This document shows, piece by piece, positions 23,160 through 33,741 of a DNA stretch of 64,000 bases. The translations under genes and the position numbers were made by a program. The number at the start of each line of letters is the position of its first letter. Within the stretch, counting starts at the first letter, position 1. The notes beneath the pieces were generated by a model that saw nothing but the letters and a program-made list of their open reading frames with translations, had not been told where the DNA came from and ran no database searches. Origin of the DNA: Membranipora membranacea (Eukaryota; Bryozoa; Gymnolaemata; Cheilostomatida; Membraniporidae); contig OU612073.1 in assembly GCA_914767715.1 (NCBI GenBank), positions 3,718,001 through 3,782,000 on the forward strand. Direction: 5' to 3'.

Positions 23160-26100
23160 CTAGAACGGATAGTATGGACTCGTCTTTGCTCTACAATATA
23201 GTTAACTATGATGTTCTATGTGTATAGTCTGAACTAAATCTACCTTTTTTTTGCATACAGAATATCTGTGTTCTCACAATAGCTATATGTTCAGGCAGGA
23301 ACTTAAATTGATGTCCGATATTTGCTGTGGAAGTCTTGACTCTGACTATCCAACAGGAAATATGGAAATCTGCTTAATTTTTTCTCAGGATTTCATAATT
23401 TCTTCACCAACGCTGTTTGTATATTGGGACTAGAAAATATTACTTTCCTCAAAATTTAACTATCTTAATTGGAGGATTTTTGCCAAATTGGCGAGTAAAC
23501 TATTATCTGAACTTAAAATGAGTATGAAAAATCATAGTCGCCAAGGTGAGTTAGGGTTTACGGTTTATCTGACAAGGACCAACGATCATAGATATAAAGG
23601 CATGAGTTATAAAACGAGGAAGCGCCACATTCCTTTTTGCTCCACTGATAGTTGGTAGTTTGTTAGTAGTAATGGGTAACCTGTTGAAGCTTTTAAGAGA
23701 AAACTTACATTGGTTCAGCATACACTCTTAGGTTTTGGTTCAAACCGTCTAACTTAGCCATGTCTTCATCATCCAAAGTAAAATCATAAACCTTCAAAAA
23801 TAATGGAAATTGATCAGAATATATTTACTCTTCTAGCCATTATTGGTATATCAAAATTATTATCAATTATGTTGCATGATTTTTTTCAATCAAGAGCGCA
23901 TTTGATTTCTCTCACAGGTTTTTTGTCATGTCTCCAAAATATAAGCATGGTTTCATAATTTTTGAGGAGTTATCCACCCCATTTAAAACACATGACGACT
24001 CCTGGGTAAGATCAGTACCACAACAATTACAGTAACCCCCATTGATATAACACCCCTATTATCAAAGGTCACCGTGTTTGCTTCTTACACCCTTATTATC
24101 AAAACTCAATGTGTTTGCTGCTTGATACGCAACCAACTTGTGTCAATGTTGTAAGCTTTGAAAGCTGGTAATTTTACAATTTCTTGGGGTTGTGTTAGCC
24201 TGTCTTAACAAGCTTTGTTCGGAACAAAGCTTGTTAAGACTAGAGCTAGGGTTGTGTATACATACATTGATATTTTCGATAAGTCTTGATTCAGTGACGG
24301 ATTTAGGCAGCACCACATAACCCTTCTGTAGTAAGTGTCTCATCAATACCTGGAAGGTGAGAACAACACCAAATTATCATATTGATGAAAGTCTAGCACA
24401 TGACAAGCAGCAAAGTAAAATATAGCCAATATGTTGGCGCTGATTCGCCAATCAGATCAGACCACAAGAATGTTGAATGTATTTATAGTCATACCAATTT
24501 GATAAACTCATCACTTTTATTTTAGGCTTTTGATATATAAGCATAAGCCTAAACCGTTGTTGATGCACAATGCCTGCGTATTCGGTTCTATTTCCCTACC
24601 AGTAATTAATAGTGGGTAAGACCATATGTTTCTGAAATTTCAAACAAAGGTAATTTTACCTGAGCACATGATTTGCTGAGTTTTTCAGCCAGGGCTTTCA
24701 CAGTTTCGTCTTCCAGAAGGTTCGGCTCTCCTTCCTCTTTCCATATTCTGCCAGGACTACCGATGGGAGCATAGCAGCTCACAACCATCCCCTTACTTAT
24801 ACAGTAATCTGCTACTTCCTTATTGTTCATATGTGCGTTCAACTCAATCTAGAATATGTATATGTCTCTTATCAATCAAAAGGATAAGGTGGTAGATAGA
24901 GTGGGGGAACATCAGCACACTACTTACATGCAAGACTTGAGGTGACAGCTGTGCTCTTTTACGTCAACAAACTAAGAACGACTGGATGTAGAATTTGCCG
25001 GCTTTGCCCAATTTAGGTGCAGAATAATTCCGGGATAAAGGCAGAGCACAATATCTCTGCAGCATAGAGACAACTGAGCTGCTTTGAACCAAAACAGACA
25101 ACTCCAATATCCAAAGTCAATTAAATGTTAAAATAAAGGCTTTCATGAGAAACAATTCCCATTGACTAACCTGCATGTTTGCTGGCTTAATCTTTGCGAT
25201 TGATAGAACCCTCTCTGTTTGCTCAATGTTAAAATTTGACAGTCCGATCGATCTAACTTGTCCTTTCTCGACGCACTCCTCCATTGCTTTCCATGTGTCC
25301 ACGAAATCATCGTCAGAATATATCAAATCACCCTCCTCATTCTTAGGGAAGAGTTCATCGCCTGCCTACACATGAAGAAAGATAAAGAACACATAAAAAT
25401 GAAGCACAAATAAGGTACCACGCAACTTCAGTATTTTTACGCAAATCATGATAATCATTACACTGGTTATTATGTCAAATTTTAAGTTTTTCTTTTATTA
25501 TTGAAAGATAATTGATTTGACAAATTGTCACTTGATACAAGCCAGAAGAGAGACCAGCAAGCTAAACCAATGAACTCTCTCTACCTTGGGAGTTCATTGG
25601 CTAAACCAATTCCATCGCTTTGCACAATACTGGGAGTTGCTCCCTCTACCAATAAAAATATCTCATTTTTTTATCAAAATTAGTTTTTTGTTGATGAGAG
25701 ACAAACATTTTACCTTGTAGGCCATTGGCCAATGAATAAGGAGCATGTCGACATAATCTGTCTGTAAATCTTTGAGGCTCTGAGCCAGTGATGACCTGAC
25801 GGAATCCGGGTGATGATCCGTACACCAAACCTAAAAGTGGCAATAATGTGAGAGCTGTTAAACAATATTTGGCCGTTGGGCTTGGGGGCGTTAGTTAGGG
25901 GGCTCAAACTAAACGACAGCATTTGTTTTTGAGAGGTTACTACATTTTTTATCGCAGTAAAGGATTTCAACCAATCCGCTAAGCAAATGACAATTCCGGC
26001 CCATTTGACACAAGGATCTGGAATTTTATCCATTTTTGCAAGCTTATTGTAGAGATGCTCTGGTTTTGAGCCAAATGTTTTACAAATAAGATCCAGAGTC

Positions 26101-26957
26101 AACTTGAAACATATTGACAAATTTTTCTTCCAAAGTATCTAAAACAAAAAATCTATTGACTATAGCAAAAGCTAAATTCTTTTGAGGAAGTGAGCCAAGA
26201 TGTTCCAACAAACAAATCTTTATAAAGGTAGCCTTTCAGAAATGTCAAAAAAATGTGTTTTTTTAGACTTCACCTTGCAGGTTATAAAGAGATCATCCCG
26301 TTGCAGTTCACCAGCTTCGATCATTTTAGCTAGAGCAGGGCCCATGAGCGGCTCGGTGCCATAGACCTTGGCGGTGTCTATATGCTTATATCCAGCCTTA
26401 ATAGCGGCACCTATCACTCTCACCATCTCTCCTTCTGGGTTCTACAAACAAATTGAAGAGTGTTGTTGAGTTAAATTGCATAACATACTAATTGCGGCAG
26501 TTATAGAGTCCACATTTTCATGCGTTCACACACTACATGCACCATTCTGCCCTACCACTAACTGTCAGCTTTGAGATTTCAGGAATTTAGCCTAATTTTA
26601 AAACTGCTCAGCAATAATCACTCCCACAACATCTGCAGCTTGATCCTTCATTACATTAACACCCCATTGTTTTCTTAATTTTTCCTAGTGTCGGCGGGGT
26701 GACTTTTTCATAGGACAGCCGCAGTTCCTGATTTTGGGCTTGAGGTGGAACGGCAGCAGTCCTATGAACTTCTCAGCTTGAGAACTCGTTTGAATTTAGT
26801 TCAGTCGCTAAGGTGCAAATGTAACCAGCCTGAACCGTTTTGTTGCACACGTCTAGAGACCAGAGTGGTAACTCACCTTAAACATAGTCCAGGTACCGAG
26901 ACCCACCGTGGGCATCTCATGTCCAGAGTTTAATTTTACTGTCTTAGCTACCTCCAT
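23160..26957 (-). CDS. Aldo-keto reductase AKR1 (first of four tandem copies)
   Basis: Exons on minus: 26957-26877, 26441-26274, 25830-25714, 25365-25171, 24848-24660, 24349-24266, 23791-23709, 23190-23160 (stop TAG), 315 residues, usual for the family. Starts MEVAKTVKLNSGHEMPTVG. Catalytic tetrad Asp49 (HIDTA), Tyr54 (VYGTE), Lys83 (FITCK), His116 (LIHWP). QVRSIGLSNF and LPKSVTESR are the family's barrel and NADP(H)-binding motifs; the C-terminus is SPYYPF. Such enzymes reduce aldehydes and ketones with NADPH in the cytosol; the substrate cannot be predicted. The 31-nt last exon, 519 bases downstream, was placed by comparison with the paralogues, which end PYYPW. AKR1 differs from the others in Cys82 (ITCK, not ITSK) and in its tail. 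Confidence 0.93.
24202..24240. repeat. Perfect 19-bp palindrome in AKR1 intron 6
   Basis: Arms 24202-24220 and 24222-24240 are exact reverse complements with one central base. Arm: GTCTTAACAAGCTTTGTTC. Confidence 0.85.
25567..25600. repeat. Short inverted repeat, CCAATGAAC family
   Basis: CCAATGAACTC (25567-25577) and GAGTTCATTGG (25590-25600) with a 12-base loop in AKR1 intron 3. Flanked by a direct repeat CTAAACCAAT. Shares its arm with 19477-19499. Confidence 0.7.
26690..26850. repeat. Dispersed repeat (copy at 2530-2645) with nested 58-bp hairpin
   Basis: GGGTGACTTTT, then [AG][CT]TTGAGAACTC, TTGAATTTAGTTCAG and ACCAGCCTGAA match 2530-2645 in the same order. This copy is split by 26709-26766, whose ends CATAGGAC / GTCCTATG and inner GCCGCAGTTCC / GGAACGGCAGC are inverted. 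Both copies lie next to an exon. Confidence 0.6.
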
Positions 26958-27534
26958 TCTGATTCAGATCAAGCTACTAGTAGTGCTGATGTGACGTGCT
27001 GACCTCGATTTACAATAATGTCTGTAAGAGCCGGGTCTTCAAACCACTTGTCATAAGATTGTGTATTCATTTACAACAACAATACACACATGACATGTGA
27101 AGATAAGAGGGGTTTAGCCATGGTAACCTAGAGTCAGTGCCGGGTTTTGGCACCTGTCTCGTCTTAAAAGTACCAATCACCATTAGGATTTTCAAGCTAA
27201 ATATTTTGATAAGGGATGTAATATTAGATAGCTTGAGTGCCCAAGCTGTTTGTTTGGGGGTGACATTGGAGCTCCACCATTTCAGGCCGGGTCATAGATT
27301 ATGAATTACCATTGAGTGATTTATAACTAGGCAACCAAAATTCCCTAACTTTATTTTGATTGGCATATACTTGCAAATTTGACAGCAATGGAATGATCTT
27401 TGACATCATGCAGGTGTCAAATTAATTCTGAGAATTGACTTTTGACATAATTGGGCCGAGGTTAGCTGCTTTGCATGCCGCACACAGCATATATCATCAG
27501 CATCATCAATGCAAATTAATTCTGTAAAATACTG

Positions 27535-27540
27535 TTTATT
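27535..27540 (-). promoter_or_regulatory. Likely polyadenylation signal of AKR2
   Basis: AATAAA on minus 124 bases after the AKR2 stop, in a context (ACTGTTTATT on plus) repeated behind AKR3 at 33608-33613. The spacer from here to the AKR1 start (26958-27663) shows nothing else. Confidence 0.55.
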
Positions 27541-27663
27541 CCGTCAAAAATCTCTCACGATGTGAGCCACAAATAGAAAGTTATAATGAAAACAAAATAG
27601 AAAAGGAGAGCCGTTTGTATAATTACGATTTGAGAGAACCAACTGTATCTAAGATCTCTTCCA

Positions 27664-30600
27664 TCACCATGGGTAGTAAGGACTGTCTTTCATACTGAAA
27701 CGAAAAACGTGAACAGTTTGAGTTTGACATCGATTATTTTCTAAAGAAGAGCAAATCCAGTTGTGAAACATCAAAATATTGTAAAAGTAAATTGCTGCGA
27801 TAAAGCTTTTGTGAAGACAAATCAAATTGTGAATGAGAGAAGGATATAAGATATGATCTGGTTGTTACATCGCTTGCCTATGATATGATTATATGTTCTA
27901 GAAGTTGTCAGCACATTACAAAAGGGTTTATAACTCTGATGAATAAACCTTTCATTGATGGGTTGTTAGCAAAAAACAGCTGCATAAACATTTTTGGGGG
28001 GTTGTTAGTATAAAAAACATCACCAAAAGTAACGCATATTCTTAGATTGGGGCTCATTGTATACAAAAGAGAAAGATACTGAGACACAATTTATATTCAA
28101 TATCTAAACCACCTACTTCAACAGCCTGTGATGTTTTCAACGGCAGTTTGATGCATTATGGGACTGTTTTAGAACACAACCATAGGAGCAAACGTATGTT
28201 GAATACTTACTGTGGATGACCGTAAACTCTCAGATTTCGGTTCAAGCTGTCTAACTTAGCACTGTCTTCGCCATCCATTGTAAAGTCATAAACCTGCCGG
28301 AAAAAGCTTAGATTATAGTCCAAATAAGAAGGGTTACAGCTTATTCTTTATAAATTTTATTACTTTGATGATTTGTCTATTTGCCTGAGAACATCATAAG
28401 ATGTGTTAGCCCTTAATTTTATAATATCTGATAACTTCAAGGCGTGGTCTACTAATTTACTATTTTTAGGCAAATTGTAAAGGTATGTTGACATTGTGTC
28501 TGGCTGATATACAGAATCAATTTTGATTGATTTTTAATAGCAAAGATTTAATGTCATTGTGTGACATGACATTCCAAAGTTGTTTATGTTTATGGGGTAT
28601 GTATACTTGTTGTGATGTCTGGTAGATCAGGATTTACTTGGCTGCAAATTTCAACTTACGTTGATATTTTCAATCAGTCTTGATTCAGTGACAGATTTAG
28701 GCAGCACCACATAACCCTTCTGTAGTAAATGTCTCATCAATACCTGAAAGCAGAGGACAACACCTAAATGTCATGTTGTGGAAAGTCAAGAGCTCTGCCA
28801 AGTTTAAGGGTCTGATGATTTTGATTGGGATTTTTCAGCACTATGGTGGAAGCTATGGGCCTGTTGATAGGTAATTCAATCACCAAAAAAATTAAATAAA
28901 AGAAATGAATAAATTTTATAACAAAGGCAGAAGCTCTTTGATGATTTCAATCAATTTGGAGTGGTAATCAAAAGGAGGAAGTTGGAGAAAATATTTAGGT
29001 TTCACAAACTTCACCAATATTTTGCAAGGCAATGAAAATGGGTAATGTTCGGTAAATTCTACCTTTTGAATGGTATGTGAATTCAAGCGCACAAACTTTG
29101 ACCAAATTCCGCCAGGGAGTCTCTTGTATCAGTGATATTTTACAGAAAATATAAAAACCGGCAGGGCAGGTGATCTATTGGTTTGTGTGTGCAGACCTTT
29201 ATAAAAGGATTTCGGTTATTCTACTGATTATCTGAAAATTAGTGTTACCTGAGCACATGATTTATTGTACTTTGCAGCCAGAGCTTTAACAGTTTCATCT
29301 TCCAGAAGGTTTGGCTCCCCCTCCTCTTTCCATGATCTGCCAGGGCAGCCCAACGGCGCATAACAGCTCACCGCAATCCCCTTACTCAGACAGAAGTCTG
29401 CTAATTCTTTATTGCTGATATGAGCGTTTAATTCAATCTAAAACAAGAATTAAGTCCGCTTGCATTGTATGATCACAATTCACTTCACTGAAAACTTGAT
29501 TCAGGGGTTCTGGGTCTAATGATCAGAATCACTTCCACGAGAAACCATTTCCTTCACATTCAAGTATCTGACCTGCATATTTGTGGGCTTGATCTTAGCT
29601 ATAGACATGACCCTCTCCGTTTGCTCTTTGTTGAAATTTGACAGTCCTATTGACCTCACTTGACCTTTCTCTATGCACTCCTCCATAGCTCTCCATGTGT
29701 CCACATAATCAACGTCAGCATATATCAAATCACCCTCCTCATTCTTAGGGAATAGTTCTTCGCCTGCCTACAAGTGAAATTATAAAGCAGCATTACACAA
29801 TGCTGTACGTATAATAAAAAGGTGACTATTCATTGGTTTTAGACAACATTCTCCTGCTTTTTCCTTCCACCACTCATTGCGAGGGGAAAAGAAACAGTGA
29901 CCTGCTCTTGTCCAACAACTGTCCTTTAGTTGAGGGAGAGCAGCTCCAGACAGAATCAAATGTGGTGAACGTCATGTAATTCGGGATTGATTCTAGCCTG
30001 GCCAGATAATCTTGAACCTTGAATTCAATTATAGTGACTTCTTCCTGTATAATATTGGAAGTAGCACTATGATCATGCTACCACAGGCTACCACAATGAC
30101 ATGCTTTTGGTTCAATCATACATATCAAACTGTCGCTATTTCTAGCTTCTTTTGCAAACTTTCTCAGTTTACTATCATCTTTTTTATATTTCTTGTCATA
30201 TCAGCCTGGGCCTCCATTGGTTATGCTCTCCTTTTTTATGCTGATGTAGGGGTTTATGGAAAATCCTTACTATACATCCTACCCATCTCAAACTCTCTGC
30301 TCTTTTCAACACCTCAACATAGGTGATCTTGTCCCTCCATGAGAACCTATGATTGATCTCACTACAAAGCCTGTCAGTTTGCCTCTTTTATAGATAGAGT
30401 TGCGCAGGCAGGAATATGTCGACAATATCATCAGGGTCTAATATATCACCACTGAGGATTTAATATTTAGTTCTCTATATTGCCCTACGCATAGGCCTAT
30501 TTAAAGTCCTTTATGTGGGCCTATATATTCACCGTCAACAATTTGGTAACTAGGCCAATGGATCAATAAAAAGAACATGGAGGGATTTAGTCAATGATGA

Positions 30601-32350
30601 CATTCCAATGTTTCACTCAGTAGGCATTAGGCAAGCATGCAAGTGTTGAAGTTTGTGGGTTGGAGTCAATGCAGTCCAACAACTACTGGGATTTGGTTGG
30701 CCCTCAGGTGTGCTCCAACCTGCCTGCAAACAGAGAGCAACCTTGGCACAGATATTGCGGACTTGCCATTTGGGTAACAAATATTTCACAGCCCAATTGG
30801 CGTGTGATATCACCATCTGATTCTTTTTATCAACCGTTACGACATTTTACCTTGAGGGCTATAGGGAAATGCATGAGAAGCAGGTCAATGTAATCTGTCT
30901 GTAAGTCTTTGAGGCTCTGAGCTACTGAAGCTCTTACTGCATCAGGGTGGTGATCGGTACACCAAATCTGAAATAAGTAATAATACATCGATCAACAAAG
31001 CGCAGGTAAATATTCATAGTGGAAGTTAGTATGGATGAGAATGTAATTTTTAGTTTATCGTTTGGGTGATATTTCGTAATTATCAAAATTAATTCTCTCA
31101 TTCTTTTTTCTATTGTCCCTAAAATTTTGAAACCTACCGGATACTTGGAATGCGAAGTTTTTCTGCTAGGAAACCCTTATTTGTGGACAATCAAAGGGAG
31201 ATGTTTAAGAATTTTAACTCATATATAGTCTATCTTGGGACTAGAAACCACTTTCTAACCAATTGTGTATGTGTCCAGAGTCTGATGATTCGTGAATGTT
31301 ACATATCTATAAGTTCTCTTGTACTGACAAAGTTTGAGAGGGGATTGAAAATAATAAGGAATGTAATTCAGAGCCCCTCTCTGCATCACTTACCTTAGAG
31401 GTGATGAAGATCTCCTCTCTTTTAAGCTGACCGTCGGATATCATTTTAGCTAATACAGAGCCAATAAGAGGCTCAGTTTTATACAGTTTAGCTGTGTCTA
31501 TATGCCTATATCCAGCTTTAATGGCTGCTCTTAACACTCTGTCCATCTGTCCATCAGGGTTCTGTTAATCAAAGTGGTTATACTACAACAATTCACTGGT
31601 ACATACCTACATACCTTAAAGTGTTACAGGAAGCAAAAAACAACAACTGTTCGTTTCAAAGTAATCTCACAGCAATGAACGAAAAACTAAATTTACACGC
31701 ATAAAAACATGATTGAAAGATGGGGCCAATGATGAAACCGATAAATGGTAGAAAGTTTAACAAATTAAGTCTAGCTGACTTAACGTTAGCTAGCATTCAT
31801 TCAAACATTGAAGGAAGTTTAAAAAAATAATTGAGGCTGAGCTAGTGTAAGCTGTAAATACTATGATCGCAGTCATCGCATTCTCAAAATACCACAGAAA
31901 GAATGATCACTTTATTATGTATATAGGGAAGACATCAGCTAAGTTATCAAGGATTCCAGATTTGAACATCAACATCCCGGTTAATTTGTACATTTGGCGC
32001 TTTGGATTTGTCTTGCGATTGGGAATTCCAATTTCCTTTCCTCTCAGGGAATTCTATCCTATGGGGAAATCCTCTCTTATCGGGGAATCCTATCCTAACG
32101 GGATACCCTCTCCTATCAGGAAATCCTATCCTCCTGGGGAGGTGATTGTACCTGCCCCCTACACACACCTGATGGCATTATATCCTCTTGATTACGATCT
32201 TTTCATAACAAAGTAAGGATTGAAGAGAAGCATTCTGCCAATATCAGAGAAAAAGCAAGCGTAACTCACCTCCCAAACAGTGAAGGTACCCAGGCCAACA
32301 GTAGGCATCTCATAGCCAGAGTTTAACTTGATTGTCTTTGCTACCTCCAT
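27664..32350 (-). CDS. Aldo-keto reductase AKR2
   Basis: Exons on minus: 32350-32270, 31561-31394, 30967-30851, 29767-29573, 29437-29249, 28743-28660, 28293-28211, 27694-27664 (stop), 315 residues. Exon lengths equal those of AKR1 and AKR3 base for base. Tetrad Asp49 (HIDTA), Tyr54 (KLYKTE), Lys83 (FITSK), His116 (LMHFP). QVRSIGLSNF, LPKSVTESR and the C-terminus KDSPYYPW are present. It is closest to AKR3; long parts of introns and the 3' flank also match, pointing to a recent tandem duplication. An unusual Cys replaces Ser in the PLGCPGR turn of exon 5, where the others read GSPGR or GNPGR. NADPH-linked carbonyl reduction in the cytosol is inferred from the family. Confidence 0.93.
30640..30775 (+). 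repeat. SINE tail fragment in AKR2 intron 3
   Basis: The string CAGGTGTGCTCCAACCTGCC, then GCAAACAGAGAGCAACCTTGG, recurs with small changes in the SINE-like copies at 48845-49025 and 49860-50030. The tRNA-like head is missing here. Confidence 0.6.
32023..32142. repeat. 18-bp minisatellite in AKR2 intron 1
   Basis: Five or so degenerate units of the form CCTATCCTATCGGGGAAT. On minus they read as a six-residue repeat ([K/R]-x-G-F/Y-P-x), but within an intron and with no start context. Confidence 0.75.
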
Positions 32351-32888
32351 CTTTTGCTTTCTCAAGTTACACTACTACTGATGTGATACGTTGAACAGCT
32401 ACTTTCTGACTGATCTTGTGAAGTACATTAGTAGAGAAACATCAGCACATCTGTTACTGGTCATGAAATTAGGCCGCAGTTACTTAGGCTAGAGACTTTG
32501 GGCAGAGACTCAAGCTAGATCAGTGAATTTATATGAGACCTGACAATTAAACCAAGATAAATCGATTATTAATCTCTGAATGAGAGCTATATTGTGGTCT
32601 GGATGAGAGTGACAGAGGAAGAATTCCTACTCTGTCAGTCCCCATCAATCTTAATTCTGCTCCAAGTTGTCTCGTCAAAATAAAACAGTCTTTATTTCGT
32701 TAAAAAGTTGTTTGCAGTATTTTTCATTCTTTGATTTTAGTAAAAATAACTAGAAATTCCACAATCATAAATGCCACAAAACTTCAGGGCTGTGGATTAT
32801 ATACACTCAGGTTGTCGATTGAGTTTATGATGGATGGCCAATTGACGATGGCATTATAAGTTAAAATTAAAATGGCTGTCCTTTCCAT

Positions 32889-33087
32889 GCCTCATTGGCT
32901 CTGTATTAGCTGACATGATATCTGACTGTGAGCTTAAAAGAGAGGAGATCTTCATCACCTCTAAGGTAAGTGATGCAGAGAGGGGTGCTGAATTACATTC
33001 CTTATTATTTTCAATCCCCTCTCAAACTTTGTCAGTACAAGAGAACTTATAGATATGTAACATTCACTAATCATCAGACTCTTGACA
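32889..33087 (+). pseudogene. Inverted partial copy of AKR2 exon 2 and intron 2
   Basis: On the plus strand, opposite to the genes, sequence from inside exon 2 (TTGGCTCTGTATTAGCT) runs through GAGATCTTCATCACCTCTAAG, the donor GTAAGTGATG and about 120 bases of intron. It matches AKR2 31273-31472 nearly base for base, intron included. There is no open frame upstream or downstream: a DNA-level inverted fragment, not a gene. Confidence 0.85.
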
Positions 33088-33244
33088 TCATGAGTATCGT
33101 TGTCCTATTATGTGGCAGAACTCCCCCACAATAATTTTCAGTGAATACAGCTGAAGAATATAGCGCAACAAACATGTTATAATTGTGGGATATTTATTTA
33201 TATTGTGTAAAAATAAGGGATCCTCCCCATGCTCCCTCCTTGCT

Positions 33245-33335
33245 TTCTTTAATCTGGCCTCATCGGAATTTGAACTGGGCCTCTCAAGCTGAGATCAAAC
33301 ACTTCAACCGCTCAGCCATGCTGGGACGCTGAAGC
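33245..33335 (-). repeat. tRNA-derived SINE head between AKR2 and AKR3
   Basis: On minus: an A-box-like TGGCTGAGCGG and, about 50 bases on, a B-box-like GTTCAAATTCCG. The acceptor stem is not complete. Confidence 0.5.
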
Positions 33336-33607
33336 TTGCAAAGCTCAGTGCAAAATAATCCAGGTGTTTAGATTTAATGACGTAGTGGGTGTAAGTAGTA
33401 ATAAATATGTACCAAAACAAAACAAGTTAAACCACCAAGTGTTACTACACATATGTGGTAGAACACAGGACTGTGATTCAGCTGGTTCTTCTATTTTTTT
33501 CCAAAACACATTTTTTAGTCATATGAGGCACTGGATATGGGTTTTTTATATACACATGTATTTATCATAAACGTAATTATAATACTGAAGTTTTGTGGAT
33601 TATACTG

Positions 33608-33613
33608 TTTATT
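33608..33613 (-). promoter_or_regulatory. Likely polyadenylation signal of AKR3
   Basis: AATAAA on minus 129 bases after the AKR3 stop; same context as behind AKR2. Confidence 0.55.
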
Positions 33614-33741
33614 ACTTTAAAAATATCTTGCAATGCGTGCCACAATAAATAACAAAGTTGACATTGAAAACAAAACAGAAGTAGAAAGTTGAATATCTAA
33701 TTTTGATCTAATTTCACCAGCTATGTCTGAGACCTCTTCCG

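Noticed and set aside
23705-23710. TAA directly after EPM as the end of AKR1
   Set aside because: It is the GTAAGT donor; an in-phase exon ending SPYYPF and equal in length to those of the paralogues lies at 23160-23190.
30012-30326. 104-codon plus frame with hydrophobic stretches
   Set aside because: Inside AKR2 intron 3, AT-rich, no homologous frame in the equivalent AKR3 intron, no recognised motif.
31947-32168. Collagen-like small protein from the G-F-P repeats
   Set aside because: Not Gly-X-Y periodic (six-residue period), intronic, and explained by an 18-bp minisatellite.
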